A program made the position numbers and the translations under genes. Shown piece after piece: positions 1 through 11,954 of a stretch of DNA of 64,000 bases. The DNA is from Ailanthus altissimus (lineage: Eukaryota; Streptophyta; Magnoliopsida; Sapindales; Simaroubaceae), in contig CAMPEX010000001.1 of assembly GCA_946807835.1 (NCBI GenBank), positions 6,401,001-6,465,000 on the forward strand, written 5' to 3'. Within the stretch, counting starts at the first letter, position 1. Each line of letters begins with the position of its first letter. Under the pieces are notes generated by a model. That model did no database searches. It was not told the DNA's origin and saw nothing but the letters and a program-made list of their open reading frames with translations.

Positions 1-640
1 GACATACATATTGTAATTTGATGAATACATTTCACATACATGCACCCATTAAAACAACACGCTTTCAAAATATGAATAAAAAATAATAAGAGTATCAAAG
101 CAAAACGTTTAGGGGAAATCGGGTGAAAAATAAATGGTTACGTTTGAGTAATCTATAGAGGAATGTTTGCTCATAGTATGAGTTGAGCCGAAATTGATTT
201 GTTTTATCCTACCTTCACCTTAGCGATACATTATAAGTTAGATAAAGTTTTATTTGATTATTGATTATGCGTATGGCTACATTAGTTGAGAGTAATGCAA
301 AAAGCAAGCCTATGAAGTTTTAATTAAGTGAAAACTCATAGAGACCATTTTATTGTCTTATGTCTATAAACTAATCCGAGTGTATATGACTAATTATTTT
401 AGCTATACATACATGCATTGAGTAGGTCACATGTGGGTTAGAATTAGTATTGGATTAATATGTTGAACTATTATAATGTTTAAGATTTCATTGAGATTGG
501 TAGTCATGAGAAAATTTTGAGGCAATTTGTTAATCATTTGCCGACCCAGTGTTTAGTGTCTTCTTATAGTTCGTTATTGTTTTAGTTTAGGTTGTGCCTC
601 CTTGCTCGAGGATGAGCAAGTACTTAAGTTTGTGAAATTT
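1..640 (+). other. Non-coding 3' part of a Ty3-type retroelement
   Basis: No reading frame of note. The stretch ends in a hairpin (stem ttgctc at 602-607, gagcaa at 614-619) and a degraded polypurine tract directly before an LTR that opens with tgataa at 641. A hairpin of this kind just before the 3' LTR is common in plant Ty3/gypsy elements. The body of the element lies off the left edge, so its lineage cannot be fixed. Confidence 0.5.
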
Positions 641-1997
641 TGATAAACGCATTCCATATATTGTTTAGTACTCTTCTTAATTCGATATTTGCTTATTTTG
701 AATATAAAAATATGACCATTTATGTATACATTGTTGTCTTGTAGGTCCTAGCCAACCAGAGGATAAAGAAGATCAAAATGTGATGAAAAAATGGCAAATA
801 AGTTATTTTACAAAATATCCAAACTATAGCTCAGAAGTCCGAGAAAAATGAAGAAATCAAGAACAGGTGTTAGTGTTGCAGCCCTAACTCTTCTGGGTCA
901 AGGCCCCATTTTAGACAGAAACTTGGGGCTGTGCCCTAAGTCGAGTAAAGATGTGGTGCTGAGGTGATACTATTTGTATTTCATTTTTGGGATCAAGGCC
1001 TTAATTTTTAAAGGGCCTTTTTGGGAAGGCCTGTAAAATGAGATGAAAGGCCTCTTTTGAGGGGAAGGAGAGTATGGAAATTTGAGAGAAAATTAAGAGT
1101 TTCTAGTGAGAGAAATACATTTAGAGTTTGAAATCTTGAAGACCCTTTAAGATTAAAGCCCCCAAAAGCTTCTTCAACTAGTTTATCATTCTCATCTTAT
1201 CTCATTTACTTTAGTTTCAAGTTTATTTTTGTAATTTTTGTTGTGTTTAACATAGTTTCTTTATAAACTTTTGGATTATTGTAGTTGTGCATTTGACTAT
1301 GGATAGCTAGATTTCATGTTCTAGGACTTGAAGTAACTCTACTTAGTACTATGTTTTGATGTGTTATATTGATTAATAACTATCTTATGTTTATCATTTA
1401 TACTTTTTATTAGTTTAATGCTTCTAATTGTATTGGAAAATTGATTAGATGATTTCGAATTTATGGGTTATGTGCTTAGGAAAATTTAACCCATGTGTTG
1501 GAATTAAAAAGCTTAGCCTTGATTTTACTAAGTTAGGAAACTAATAAAATTTGAATAACCACTCAAGGGTAACTTAATGCATGTATAAATGACAAGTTAG
1601 ATAGGGATATCAACTTAGTTGTATATATATAGGATCTCATTTGATGCTTGGGAGAGGTTATGAGATTAGTTTTAAGGAATTCACAAGATTAGTTGTTAAT
1701 AACTAATTATTAAGAACATAGGAATAGTAGAGTGAAATCAAGACCTTAGGACCCTTTATCATAGTAGAGTGAAATCAAGACCTTCTTACTTTACTAAATT
1801 ATTTATTTTAAGCATATTTAATTTTATAATTCAACTTAGTTTTAAATTTATCCTAGATAAAGTTAGGCTGTCAACACTATAGTACTTAGTATTAATTAGG
1901 GTATCAATCCTCGTGGGAACATTACTTACTCATCACTTTATTACTTTGTCACGACCCGTGCACTTATGGTGACAATTCGTGAGTGTATAATTTCACA
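641..1997 (+). repeat. LTR of a Ty3-type retrotransposon (3' LTR)
   Basis: Starts tgataaacgc right after the polypurine hairpin and ends near ttcaca, giving TG...CA ends and a length of about 1.36 kb. Near its end it has the phrase cctcgtgggaac followed by a gtgcactta stretch, which is typical of Ty3/gypsy LTR tails. No primer-binding site follows, so I read it as a 3' LTR. It contains a short direct duplication (1724-1747 and 1761-1784, identical 24-mers 37 bp apart). The right boundary is approximate. Confidence 0.55.
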
Positions 1998-2512
1998 AAC
2001 AAGTTGTATTTGTAGAAGGTATATCGAATTTGTGATTCTCATTTAGCAAATTCGTTTTAAGATGTTTGCACTCAAAAAAATGGTTGATTAGATTGAAAAG
2101 GGTACTCGATGACTAGTGACTCTTCTAGTAAGGTGAAGAATACAAGCCATCTCGAGGACATCTATGTACTCTTATAGCGTTTGAGGCTGCACTTATAAAA
2201 ATATATAGAAGAGTGTCAAACTTAAGAGATCACATCTAATAGATAGATGGATTTAGGGATAAGTTGACATGCCCTTTAGGAGGACATATAAGAAAATAAA
2301 TATATTAAATAATAAATTCGATCTTATTATATATATATATATTTTAAATTAATAAGTTGTATGATAAAAAAAATTTATATAAAACATATAAATTTGCACA
2401 ATTAAAATATCATGGTCTTCATGCTTGATAAATAAGGTGGTGTCAATGTTTCTTATTGAAAATCCATTCACAAGTAAGAATTTACCAAGTCTATCATGTT
2501 CTAGATGCTTGC
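1998..2512. other. AT-rich sequence without recognised genes
   Basis: Nothing recognisable on either strand. There is a short (AT)n run near 2328-2345. The short reading frames starting near 2425 and 2456 run into the inverted SINE pair and are not real genes. Confidence 0.5.
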
Positions 2513-2680
2513 TTTGTCAGGACTATGTGGGGTCCACCAACTCCTTGGTCCACTGGCTGGATGACACCTCAGAGCCACCGGCACACCCACATATCCAGCT
2601 TAGGTTACCTGCGCCCCCAAGGAATTGAACCCGAGATCTCATCCATATAATGCCTTACGAGTTCGTCCTTGTACCCATCG
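2513..2680 (-). mobile_element. tRNA-derived SINE-like copy, minus strand
   Basis: Left arm of a large inverted repeat. Read on the minus strand it has a tRNA-like head: a box-A-like ccagctcgatggg at the centre end and a good box B (GGTTCAATTCC, complement of 2621-2631). A unique tail of about 110 bp ends in gacaaa. Internal RNA polymerase III boxes in a roughly 170-bp unit are the hallmark of SINEs. It faces a sister copy head to head. A foldback MITE is an alternative, but it would not explain the A/B box layout. Confidence 0.6.
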
Positions 2681-2692
2681 AGCTGGCCATCC

Positions 2693-2856
2693 CGATGGGT
2701 ATAAGAACAAACTCATAAGGCACTAAGTGGACGAGATCCCGGGCTCGATTCCTTGGGGGCGCAGGTAATCTGAGTTAGTGTGGGTGTGTCGGTGGCTTTG
2801 AGGTGTCATCCAGCTGGTGGACCAAGGAGTTAGTGGGCCCCACACAGTCTGACAAA
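2693..2856 (+). mobile_element. tRNA-derived SINE-like copy, plus strand
   Basis: Right arm of the inverted repeat, separated from the left arm by a 12-bp loop (2681-2692). Box B is ggctcgattcc at 2742-2752, and the body matches the left arm along its length with scattered substitutions, ending gacaaa at 2851-2856. It abuts copia pol sequence, so the pair probably landed inside, or marks the broken edge of, the copia remnant to its right. Confidence 0.6.
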
Positions 2857-3729
2857 AAGAATGATGTCAGTATGTTATAATCGGTCAGAAGTAACTTGTA
2901 AGTGGTTCTTTGTGAAGTATTTAGGAGAGGCTTCCTTTATACTAGGTATAAAACTTTATAAAGATAAAGTTAGGAAGTTCATAGGACTCTCCTAAATCAT
3001 TTCACATCTATAGCGTTTAAGAAAGGTACAGGTAATTAACTATGAGATAGTTAATGTATCTTTTAGACCTGGTGTTCATCGTTCAAGGAAAGTGTCTCTT
3101 CAAATGAAAGATGAGAGAGTTAGAGTGTCTAACACACCAGGTATATCATCTCTTCAGAGTTTGATGTATGCTATGATGTGTTTGAGACTTGAGATCAGTT
3201 TGGCTGTAAAAGTTACAAGCCGAGTCCAGTCTGATTCAGGTGACCACCATTTGATGGTAGTCAAACATATCATGAGGTACCTTGGAGGTACAAAGGATAA
3301 GTTTCTCAAACATAGAGAAAGTAACTTATAAATAAGGAGATTCACGAAGTCAGACATTTTATATGACCTAGATGATAGAGAGTCTACATTTGAGAATGTG
3401 CTTGTTCTCTATAGTACTAAGGGAGTTGGAATAACTGGACTTGGAAGAGTTCTAAGATAGACGGATCCTATCCCATAAGTGTGCGATAAAATAAGGCCAT
3501 AATACAAGTCGAATTGCCAAGAGGACACCAGTACTCTAATTATGTTGAGAGGAGTCTCACATGACTAGAGAAATCTTGGCTGAAGGAGATGTAATTATTT
3601 GTAGAAGTATTCTACAAGTAATTTAGCGGACCCACTATCTAATGCCATGACTCTAAAAGTGTTTATGAAACACGTAGAGTCGATGTGTATGAGATGCCAT
3701 CAGGAATAGCACTAGAGCAAGTGGGAGAT
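2857..3729 (+). pseudogene. Ty1/copia pol remnant: end of RT and RNase H
   Basis: Collinear with the same part of the copia element at 21256-22191. The clearest protein stretch is 3092-3331 (SLMYAMMCLRLE, then VVKHIMRYLGGTKDKFLK), the RT-RNase H connection of copia polyproteins. The frame is broken and carries stops, and everything upstream of the RT C-terminal part is absent. The segment ends in a copia polypurine tract (gtgggagat, 3721-3729) directly before the LTR. No function is expected. Confidence 0.8.
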
Positions 3730-5747
3730 TGTTAAGGTCGGTGCTTATGTGCCATCCCTGAATATACATATACTTGTGTATTTATACAAGTGTACATTCC
3801 CATTAAATCGCTAATACCAAATTATATGGTATTATGCATGTAACATTACAGACATTGTATATCTAAAGGAGTTCAGATCAGATCTAAAGGGTTTAGATAA
3901 AGGCTCATAGTTAGCCATGCTGAGACATATAATTGTTAAATGTTAGCACAGCTAAGTGTTAACTGATTATCATACTCAGCAGATCCAAGAGTTGGAGTCT
4001 TGTCTGTAATGGAACATAGACCTGGGAATATACTAGTAACTGTATAGTTGCAAGAGTTGCAATCGGGTGCCAGGAAATACATGTTGCGCAAGTATGTTCT
4101 TGAATAATAGTCCCTGATCTATTTCTACCGATGCGGGTCTATCGGTGGATACCTTTATATATAGATCAGCATATGTCGTATCGGTCGGGTATAGATGGTC
4201 GTTCCTGACCGACCATGAGCTTGGAGCTCATATCGACATATGGGTATTCAGTTAGGACTGGATATAGGACAGACTCACGAGGGCCTCTGATAGACATTTA
4301 ATGTAAGCCGTCAACGGAGGGTCCTCTCGAATTGAGTAGTATACGTGACCTTTGACTTGAGTGCCACGGTGGGCTTGTAAGTGATCCACCATACTTTGGT
4401 TCCACACATGTCACAGACTTTTCATGGTGTGACCGCTGGGTGTCGTTGGGTGTGGTCCGATGCTTATGGAGTCCGGTGCGTACAGATATGGGATCCGTCA
4501 GCTCCTATATGGAGTTTGATATCCAGATGCTTCGAGACTGTATCTCAGAAAGTCTTGTGACCACAAGCAATGATCCGGGAAAGAGTTCCGACAGGGTGGA
4601 ACAATATGGCAAATGTGTTTGCGCATATTGTTCATTGAAATACAAGTCTGGAGATAGGATATGGATGATCATATGGGGATTTGACGGTGATAATCTATAT
4701 CCCCGCACATTCTGAATATCATGACAGAAGGACTATACTTATGCGTTTTAACCTTAGCTTGTATGGTTCAACATGCTGATTTGTATATCCGTGACGTGTG
4801 CGTGGGGCATTGCTTACAGACTCATGGAATAGTTCCATTTGACGAATCGGGCGTAGAACCTAGAGAGTCCCGCGATATGGAGTGTACGCGTTGTGCACTG
4901 GGGCAGCGTGCCGGATTAAATTGTTTAATCCAGCAATATTCAACAATTCCATAGGAATGAGTGCGTGTCTGTATTTAAGTATTAAATACAAAATTAGTTA
5001 ATAAATGTTATTTACTAATTGTATAAGGACACGTAGCGTATTGTGGACCCTCAGTTGAGTTTATCCAAGTGTGGGATTTGGTGGCACCCACTAGAGGGTA
5101 AACTTGGTAACTATTCATGAGGGGCAAAATGGTCAACTCTGATTATTTAATTGTTAAATAATCATTTTCTCTCTCTCTTCCTTTTATATATATATTATTA
5201 TTTTATTATATTATATTATATATATATAAAGAAGAAAAAAAAAACAAAAGAAGCAACAAGGCCATTCGGCCGAGAAAGAAAGAAAGAAAAGGAGAGAAAG
5301 GAAAGGAAAAAGAGAAGAAAGAAAGGAGAAGAAAAGAAAAAAAAAAGGAAAAGAAAAATGAAATTGTTTCATTTTTCTCTTTGCTTCCAATTGGAGTAAT
5401 TATGAATTGCTCCAAGTTCTCCATTTCTTATCCTTTTGGAGAAAAGGATGTAAATTCACTCCCGACCATTTTGGGGATTAAGAGTTAATCCCAAGCTGAA
5501 TATGGAGCTGCTGTTCTAGCTCACCAAGCCTACCGAGTTGGTGACTAGAACTGCACGCGAGTTGGTCTCCATGCGGACTCCAAGAAAAATACGTGTATAA
5601 CATTACATGTTTGGTGAGTTCTCTAACCTTATTAATATATTAATATGATTAATATATTTATTTATTATGTTTATTGCAAAATTTATATTTCCGCTGCGTT
5701 AGGCAATAGACACAATTGCACATGCATACACCCACGTGCCTAGATCC
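3730..5747 (+). repeat. Ty1/copia 3' LTR (about 2.0 kb)
   Basis: Starts tgttaaggtcgg right after the polypurine tract. It shares its whole course with the LTR at 22192-24251: the gtatttatacaagtgtac block, the repeated gatcagatctaaagg block, the gcaccacggtgggcttg block and the cacgtgc...tagatcc tail. The last bases of the tail (aaca) are not visible, so the end is approximate. It holds a purine-rich stretch (5227-5365), which is the source of a spurious lysine-rich frame. Confidence 0.75.
5227..5365. repeat. Purine-rich (GAAA)n-like low-complexity stretch
   Basis: Irregular gaaag/aagga runs inside the copia LTR. A milder version sits at the same place in the LTRs at 16333 and 22192, so it is part of the LTR and not an independent microsatellite. 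Confidence 0.7.
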
Positions 5748-6798
5748 TGCTGCGCCAATAGCTTCAAATTAGGCAATGCCTTGTTGAATCTAAATACATA
5801 ATTTGGAAAATTGCTTATTTAAAAAATCTTGAAGTTGTTCCACTTACAATTTCCCCACAATGTACCCATGTGAAATTGTGCTTTGCATATAATTTGATAT
5901 AATATAAAATTCTTAAAACATGCATATGAAAGCAATATCCCAATGAATTTTAATCTAACTACGAATGCATATGATTTTATTAAAATCTATAATCTCCTCT
6001 TAGTTGTTACTTTGAGACACTAGTTTAGTCTTGTTTCTAACAACTACATCAAACTCAACCATACTTTATTTCTTTTAAATTGATTTTAACTCTTTTTTGC
6101 ATTGGCATAATCAAATACTCATCTTTTCTAGCTTCAAGAAAAACTTTAGATTCAAGTGAGATATGAATGTTATTTATTGCACATGTTTGTAGGTTATTTA
6201 ATAGTTTGAATGCCATGACATAAATCATCTATGATGTTATACTTTTAGGGTGATAAGTAGCAAACCTTATGTCTTAGGAATATGGTAGGAATGTTTTTTT
6301 TTTTTAAAATGATTATCACCTTGATTTTGTTGTGCTTGTCCATCTTCCTACTTTTCTTGATCCTATTTTTTTGTTTATGTGGAATCATCATTTGGCTCAA
6401 CCTTTTTAGATTCTTCAAGTTATAATCTATAGATGCCTTTCTCCACATTTATAATTTGATCATGATGCACATTCTTGGGACTAGATTAGTTACTCTCATT
6501 AAATACAAATACATATACAAAATTTTCAATAACTAAGATTCTTTTGTTAAACGCTCTATATATTTCATTGGTTATGTAATAAATAAGAAATATTTTAACA
6601 TAAAATTTTAAATCAAAATCTTTTAATTGTCTCTTATATTTAATATAAGTCTGCAACAAAAAACTCTAAAATAACCAAGGTTAAGTTTTTATAATTCCAA
6701 AGCCTATAAAGAGTTTTATTAAGAGTATGCATGTTCTTTGGGAGATTCTAACTGGAAGAAGGTTGCAGATGATGAGTCTAACTTGCACCAACTAGTAT
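5748..6798. other. AT-rich stretch, probably old retroelement debris
   Basis: No domain recognised. A minus-strand frame at 6245-6448 is lysine/asparagine-rich and charged, reminiscent of a spacer between copia integrase and reverse transcriptase, but I cannot support a call. Confidence 0.35.
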
Positions 6799-7533
6799 TG
6801 TTGGGCCTACTATTAATAAGCTCAGTAGCTTACTCTACTTAAAATAAAGGTTTACGAATTTTTTAAAAGGGATTAGGCTTGAATAAAACAAGACCAAGTC
6901 TGTTGACATTATGCAGCCCAAAGGCTAAAATATAGATAAAAAAACAATGGTTGGACCGAACCACTTCATGAAACCTATAGAAAAGCAAAATGACCAAAAT
7001 AACTACGTGAGGTAAAAGGAGTACGAATGCACTTCATCCTCTTTTTTCCTTTTTTCTTTCTTTCACAATTCTAATCATGCATGAGTTCTATTAGACATTA
7101 ACCTTCATTTGACCTAAGATTTCTACTATGTTATCATAACTGAATAACGATAAGATGATTACATTGTGATGACGATCATCTTATCATGAAAGGACGGCAT
7201 TGTATAAAATTAAACTCTATTACTTTATTAGATTATAATTGAAATTCCATCACATGAAATACTATAAAAGGCATGCATTATACATTTATATTCATTCAAG
7301 AAAAGATTCAAAAAGAACATGACATACATATACAAAAAGAAAGAAATCATAAGAGCATTGATATCCCATTGCTCGAAGTATACCTACACACTGTATGTTT
7401 GCGTTAATCATACACTAACTTGAGCGGTAGAGAATTCTTTTTACAGAAAGACAATGTTCTTCTTCAGAGTAATTTAAGATGATCTAAAGAGCTAAGACGT
7501 AATTTCTATAGAGTTCAAAATTTAGAGCTTTCA
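6799..7533 (+). repeat. 5' LTR of the outer Tat-like element
   Basis: Begins tgttgggcctac and ends gagctttca. It aligns from end to end with 56773-57498. A likely TATA box (ctataaaagg) lies near 7261-7270. A conserved hairpin (gataagatgat at 7149-7159 with atcatcttatc at 7175-7185) recurs in the other copy. Confidence 0.7.
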
Positions 7534-7534
7534 G

Positions 7535-7552
7535 TGGCACTGTTTATGGGAA
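7535..7552 (+). other. Decayed retrotransposon primer-binding site
   Basis: tggcactgtttatgggaa lies one base after the LTR. It resembles the tggcgccgtctgtgggaa primer site of many plant Ty3/gypsy elements with four changes, all C-to-T or G-to-A. It marks the 6799-7533 LTR as a 5' LTR. Confidence 0.6.
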
Positions 7553-7664
7553 GACTTCAGAACAGAAAAGCCAACCTAGACAAACACATTTTCCAAAAAA
7601 ACACCATGACATGTAGTAATTTGAGATTAATCGAAACCAGAACCTACGAAAGAGACATTGCCCT
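7553..7664 (+). pseudogene. Leader and start of a gag-like fragment
   Basis: Sequence between the primer site and the inserted solo LTR. It continues in phase with 11955-12115 once the LTR and one copy of its target duplication are removed. No intact frame and no diagnostic motif. Confidence 0.4.
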
Positions 7665-8137
7665 TGTAATATCCAATCACTATTAGTAGTATTGGCGCCT
7701 CGATTTTGGTATAGAGCAATAAAGACACCGTAGAGTTACTCGATTTTAACTCTATTAGAAATATTTTTTTATGGTTCGTATGAGAGATATTGACCTAATT
7801 TGGTAATTTCACACTCGATCGGAGCATTGGACAACGCTAGAATATTTTTGAAAATTTTCTCTATTGGCTTGGAAAAGGAAATTTTAATTTACTACATGAA
7901 TTTCTATTTAAGGGTTATGTATAGTACAAGCCTTTGTTGAGAAACACAATCCATATATTAGAGAATGGACCAATTAGAAACAATCTCATGGATTGCCAAG
8001 TTGGAAATTCTAGTTAGTTCATTGGACTATTCTAACTAGATAGTTACAAATGAACCAATTACATACTTAGTTTTCAACAAATGGAAATTTAGAAATTTTG
8101 AGTTAGTTGAGGGATAATTTGGTCTTTTGAGGGAGAA

Positions 8138-8149
8138 CTATATATATGG
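8138..8149 (+). promoter_or_regulatory. LTR TATA box
   Basis: ctatatatatgg in the Tekay-type LTR, followed by a purine-rich leader; the likely core promoter of that LTR. Confidence 0.4.
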
Positions 8150-9386
8150 TAGAAGTGTGTAGATTTTTCAAGAGAGTAAAAGTATAACACTTAGAGCAAA
8201 ATAGAGAGCCAAATTCGTGCAAGTGAAGGAGAGGCTGCTACAGTGACATTTCAAGTTTTTTGTTTCCATAATTTTTCATGTTTAATAAAGCTATAAGAAG
8301 GCCAAGTATAAGTTTTTAAGCTCAATTGAAGCCTCTATTAGTGAAAACTAAGAAAAAGAGGTGAGAAAAATATTGTTTTGTGAGATTTATAAGTGAACTT
8401 TCAAGATTGCTTCAATTGATGTTCTTGTGTGTATTCTTGGTTTAGATTGAGTTGAATTCTAGTGTAGAGCTTGAAGGAGTCATCAAGTTGAAGAAATTGG
8501 CAAGGTAAGAATTAGGGTTTTGGGTGATTTGAATGTAGAAACTTCAATTGGTTGTAATTAGGGCATTAGAATGAAATTGACTTGATTTTGATGTAATTGG
8601 AACAAGAAATTAAGAAATGAAATGTGTTGGAACCTAGGGTGAAACTCTGTCACTTTAAGGAAGTTAGGGATTGAGTTGTGTTTTGGTTGAATTGTGGTGT
8701 ATAAATGGTGCCTTATGTGTATTGAATGTATATGGTTGATGGAAAAATCAAAAAATCAAAAATGGGATATAATTGTCCATTTTGGAAAGGTAAAGGGCAA
8801 TTATGTCCAACCAAGTTATAAGGCGTTTAGTAATTTTCAAGGCGCCGGATGATGAGTTAGATTAGATTAAATGACTCCATAAATGAAAATCAAAAAGTAG
8901 TATCTATCCGGGCTTTGTATGCTGATTAGGGCGTTTAGTAGTTAAATGAGATTTTAGTGTTTGAATTAGTTCTAAATGTCGTTTATGGTGTGTAGGTGAA
9001 GAAAACCTAGAACGGTAGCAGGAGCAAAAAATTAGAGCGAAATTAAGCGCGGAGTGGTTGTGAGTGAAAATCTGTCATTTCTTTTATCTTTCATTTATTA
9101 TGTTTCTGCATAATGAAAATGTATGTTTTATGTGATTTTAATGCATAAACATGATTTGTGATCTTGATATGTATTCATAGATATGCTTTTATATGTTCGG
9201 TTTAAGAAATAGTTTTAAAATTTCTGCATCCGTTTCAAAGGCCATTGGTACCCTCAGATTATAATGGTGGTGATTGTTTTAGACCCGACCGGTATATCCC
9301 GTACACATGGGCAAGTTATAGGGGGTGTGCCACTAACTCCGGGAAGTCAGAATGTTGGGTAATGTGAGTCGCTCTATGTGTATAGT

Positions 9387-10877
9387 TGATGCGATATTTC
9401 TATATCATAAATTAAGTGCAAGTATACACTATCGTATGCAAGTAATAAAGAGACTAAATAAGTCGGATGTCGAACCCACAGGGATAATGTTTTCTTTTTA
9501 ACCAATTACTAAAATTATATCTTCCTAATAATTATTCAGATAAATAAAAACCTAAGAATGAATGTAGAAAATATAAAAGTAAAAACACAACGCAAAGAGA
9601 ATAAGAAGATAGCAATGTAGAGAAAATCTAGGATTAATACTATCCCTCAATATTCTTTCTAATGATTAACCTTATAATATTTAACTCCCTTAGTCTTTAT
9701 TATTAATCAAGACACTAATGTATTCACAAGCCTCTTCCAAAGTCATGCAAGTATACCTTAATTTACCAAATACCTATATTCTTATGGTACTTGTAATAAA
9801 TTAAGATTCATTAAGATTAGGTCTTATTGATCATACATGCCAATTAGGTATATTCCTATCCTAAATTGAAACTTGCATATGCAACATTGAATGTTACTCT
9901 ACAATCATGCATCAAATTACTAGGTCTAAATATTATGATTCCTGTTTCGAGTTTATCAATAATATTACCAATTCATTCACCATATATTGGCCAGATATAT
10001 TGAAGCATTAAACACAAGTAATTTAAATAATAAATGATTAAGTTTATTAAATACTAAAAAGATATGACAATTTAAGCGCACATATTGAATTCAAATATTA
10101 ACCCTAGAAAACAAATTTAGCTCATGGCTACAAGAGAACAGCAGTAAAAATAATTATAAATCATGATACAATTATTAGCAAACCGATATAGACGTCGAAT
10201 TGCTCTTAATTGCGCTGCCTAGGAACTTTTGATGCCGAAGAACGTCTTGTATCTCTCTCCAAAGTTGCTTCAATTAAGCTCCTATTGCTCTCCAAGACTT
10301 GTGTTCTATATTCTTGGTGCTCTTGGGTCATCTTGGATTCTTTTTTTGAAGGTTGGGAACGAGTGGCTTTATATAGGGATTGATATGAGCTTGAAAATCT
10401 CAATTCTCGTCGGACTAGGACTCGCACTACCGCTGGCGCGCTATGCATCTGTCGCTGGGGCGACGCGTAAAAAAGCTATTAACGCTGGAGCGGTGGGATC
10501 TTGGCGCTGGGGCTCTGCATGAAAACAGCTGCACCGCTGGAGCGGTATGTTGATAGCGCTTGGGCGATGGAGCGTCGCTGGCGCGGTGACTATTTGGCGC
10601 TGGGGCGCTAAACGCGACTTAAGCAGGTCATTTTTCTTATTTCGATCACTATTTTAGCGCTGGGGCGAAAATCATTGTGGCGCTGGGGCGATGGACACAT
10701 ACTTTGAAAACTTTGCATTTTAGTCCCTGTTTTCGCTCCTTTTGCGTTCTTTCTTTAAATTTCATTCAAGTCCCTACAATTAACAATAAAGCACATAAAT
10801 AGCCATCTATTCTCATAAAATCATAAAATATCAATAATAAAAACATGAGAAAATATATGACAAATTTGCCCTTATCA
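9387..10877 (-). mobile_element. Solo LTR of an Athila-type element
   Basis: Flanked by a perfect 5-bp duplication atagt (9382-9386 and 10878-10882). On the minus strand it runs from TGATAAGGGC to GCATCA. It is homologous to the minus-strand LTR at 42136-43322, sharing the tacactatcgtat and ggtcta phrases and the GC-rich block. At 10430-10690 it holds about ten imperfect copies of gcgctggggcg. The plus-strand frame at 10229-10522 crosses this block and has no recognisable domain. Confidence 0.85.
10430..10690. repeat. GC-rich short repeat cluster (gcgctggggcg)
   Basis: About ten imperfect copies of an 11-mer around gcgctggggcg, irregularly spaced, in otherwise AT-rich DNA. Related GC-rich wording occurs at 17530-17770, 43065-43210 and 44760-45010 in other elements. 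Confidence 0.75.
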
Positions 10878-11954
10878 ATAGTGTATTGCCTCGCTATATT
10901 TATGCGATGTAGAATTCTGCTATATAGCTAGTGAGATATCTTGAGATGTCACTGTGGGTGCTACTAGTTGAGGTGCCCCGTGACCTACTCATATGTTCGT
11001 TGCTAGTTGAGTTGCTGCATGAGTATATAGCTTTAGGGTTACCATTGGTACAATTTAGAAAGAAAATAGCCAAGCGAGGACTTTACTAGTTTTTGATCTA
11101 CTGATAGCATTGTATGCATTTATATGCACATGGTAGTTATTATGTGGTACAGATTTTGGATATTGTTTTTCAAAGATGTAAATAAAACCTGCTCGACAAG
11201 ATTGCATTGGCATATGATGTTAGAAACTGTTTTATAGCTTTATATCAGTTTTAAAAGCATGATTTATACATGTCTTTTAGAATTTACTATCTATGCATAA
11301 TGTTATTTTATTTGAAATCTTAAATACACTCACTGAGCTCCTTTAGCTCACTTATTTTGTGTTTTATATTTTTTAAACCCTCTTTCCAGGTGCAGATCTT
11401 GATACGCAAGCTACTGATTCTCCTATTGCTGATTAGTGGGCCAAATGTGAAGATCATTTTTGTAAATGTAAAAGTACTAAATAGCACCCTTTTTGCTTTC
11501 TGTATAGTAGTTATAGGCATGTGCATTTGTATATATGTTTTGAACCAACAAGAAGAGATTTTGATATTATGATGAACGTTTTTACTTTTTATGAGTATGC
11601 CCATTTTATGATTTAAATAAAAGTATTGAGTTGAGTTGGATTGATTTTGGAAACGACCGAAGGTCTTATTTGACAGTATTGAGAAGTGGTTTGAAAATAG
11701 AAGTGTAATTATTTGTAGGTTTTGTACTGGATTTTTAGAAAAACAGGGAAAACTCTACCCATTTTTTTTAAAAATTAAGATGTCATTTTCATGTATATGC
11801 CAAGATTTTCTCAATAATAGCAAAAATTAAAAAGGGGTTCACCTCGCGAAATTTCTCAACTTACCCAGTTAAATTCTAAAAAACATCTATCGAGGTGCCC
11901 GGAGGGCCACTGAGACCTATAGTAGAGGGTCTCAGGGCGGGTCCTGTCAGCCCC

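Larger units (their letters stand above)
7665..11949 (+). mobile_element. Solo LTR of a Tekay/Del-type Ty3 element, interrupted
   Basis: Starts tgtaatatcc and ends ggtcctgtca, flanked by near-identical 5-mers gccct (7660-7664) and gcccc (11950-11954). Internal phrases (gacccgaccggtatatcccg, gtgccactaactccggg, cactgagctcctttagctcac, tttccaggtgcagat) are familiar from long LTRs of chromovirus-type plant elements. A TATA box (ctatatatatgg) is at 8138-8149. Without the nested solo LTR it is about 2.8 kb long. No primer site or polypurine tract flanks it, hence solo. Confidence 0.6.

Noticed and set aside
2621..2752. tRNA gene
   Set aside because: A/B boxes are present but there is no cloverleaf or anticodon arm; they belong to SINE-like repeats.
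5151..5399. Lysine-rich 82-codon plus-strand frame (and its minus-strand mirror)
   Set aside because: It translates a purine-rich stretch inside a copia LTR; no domain.
10229..10522. 97-codon frame in GC-rich DNA
   Set aside because: Lies wholly inside a solo LTR and crosses the gcgctggggcg repeats.
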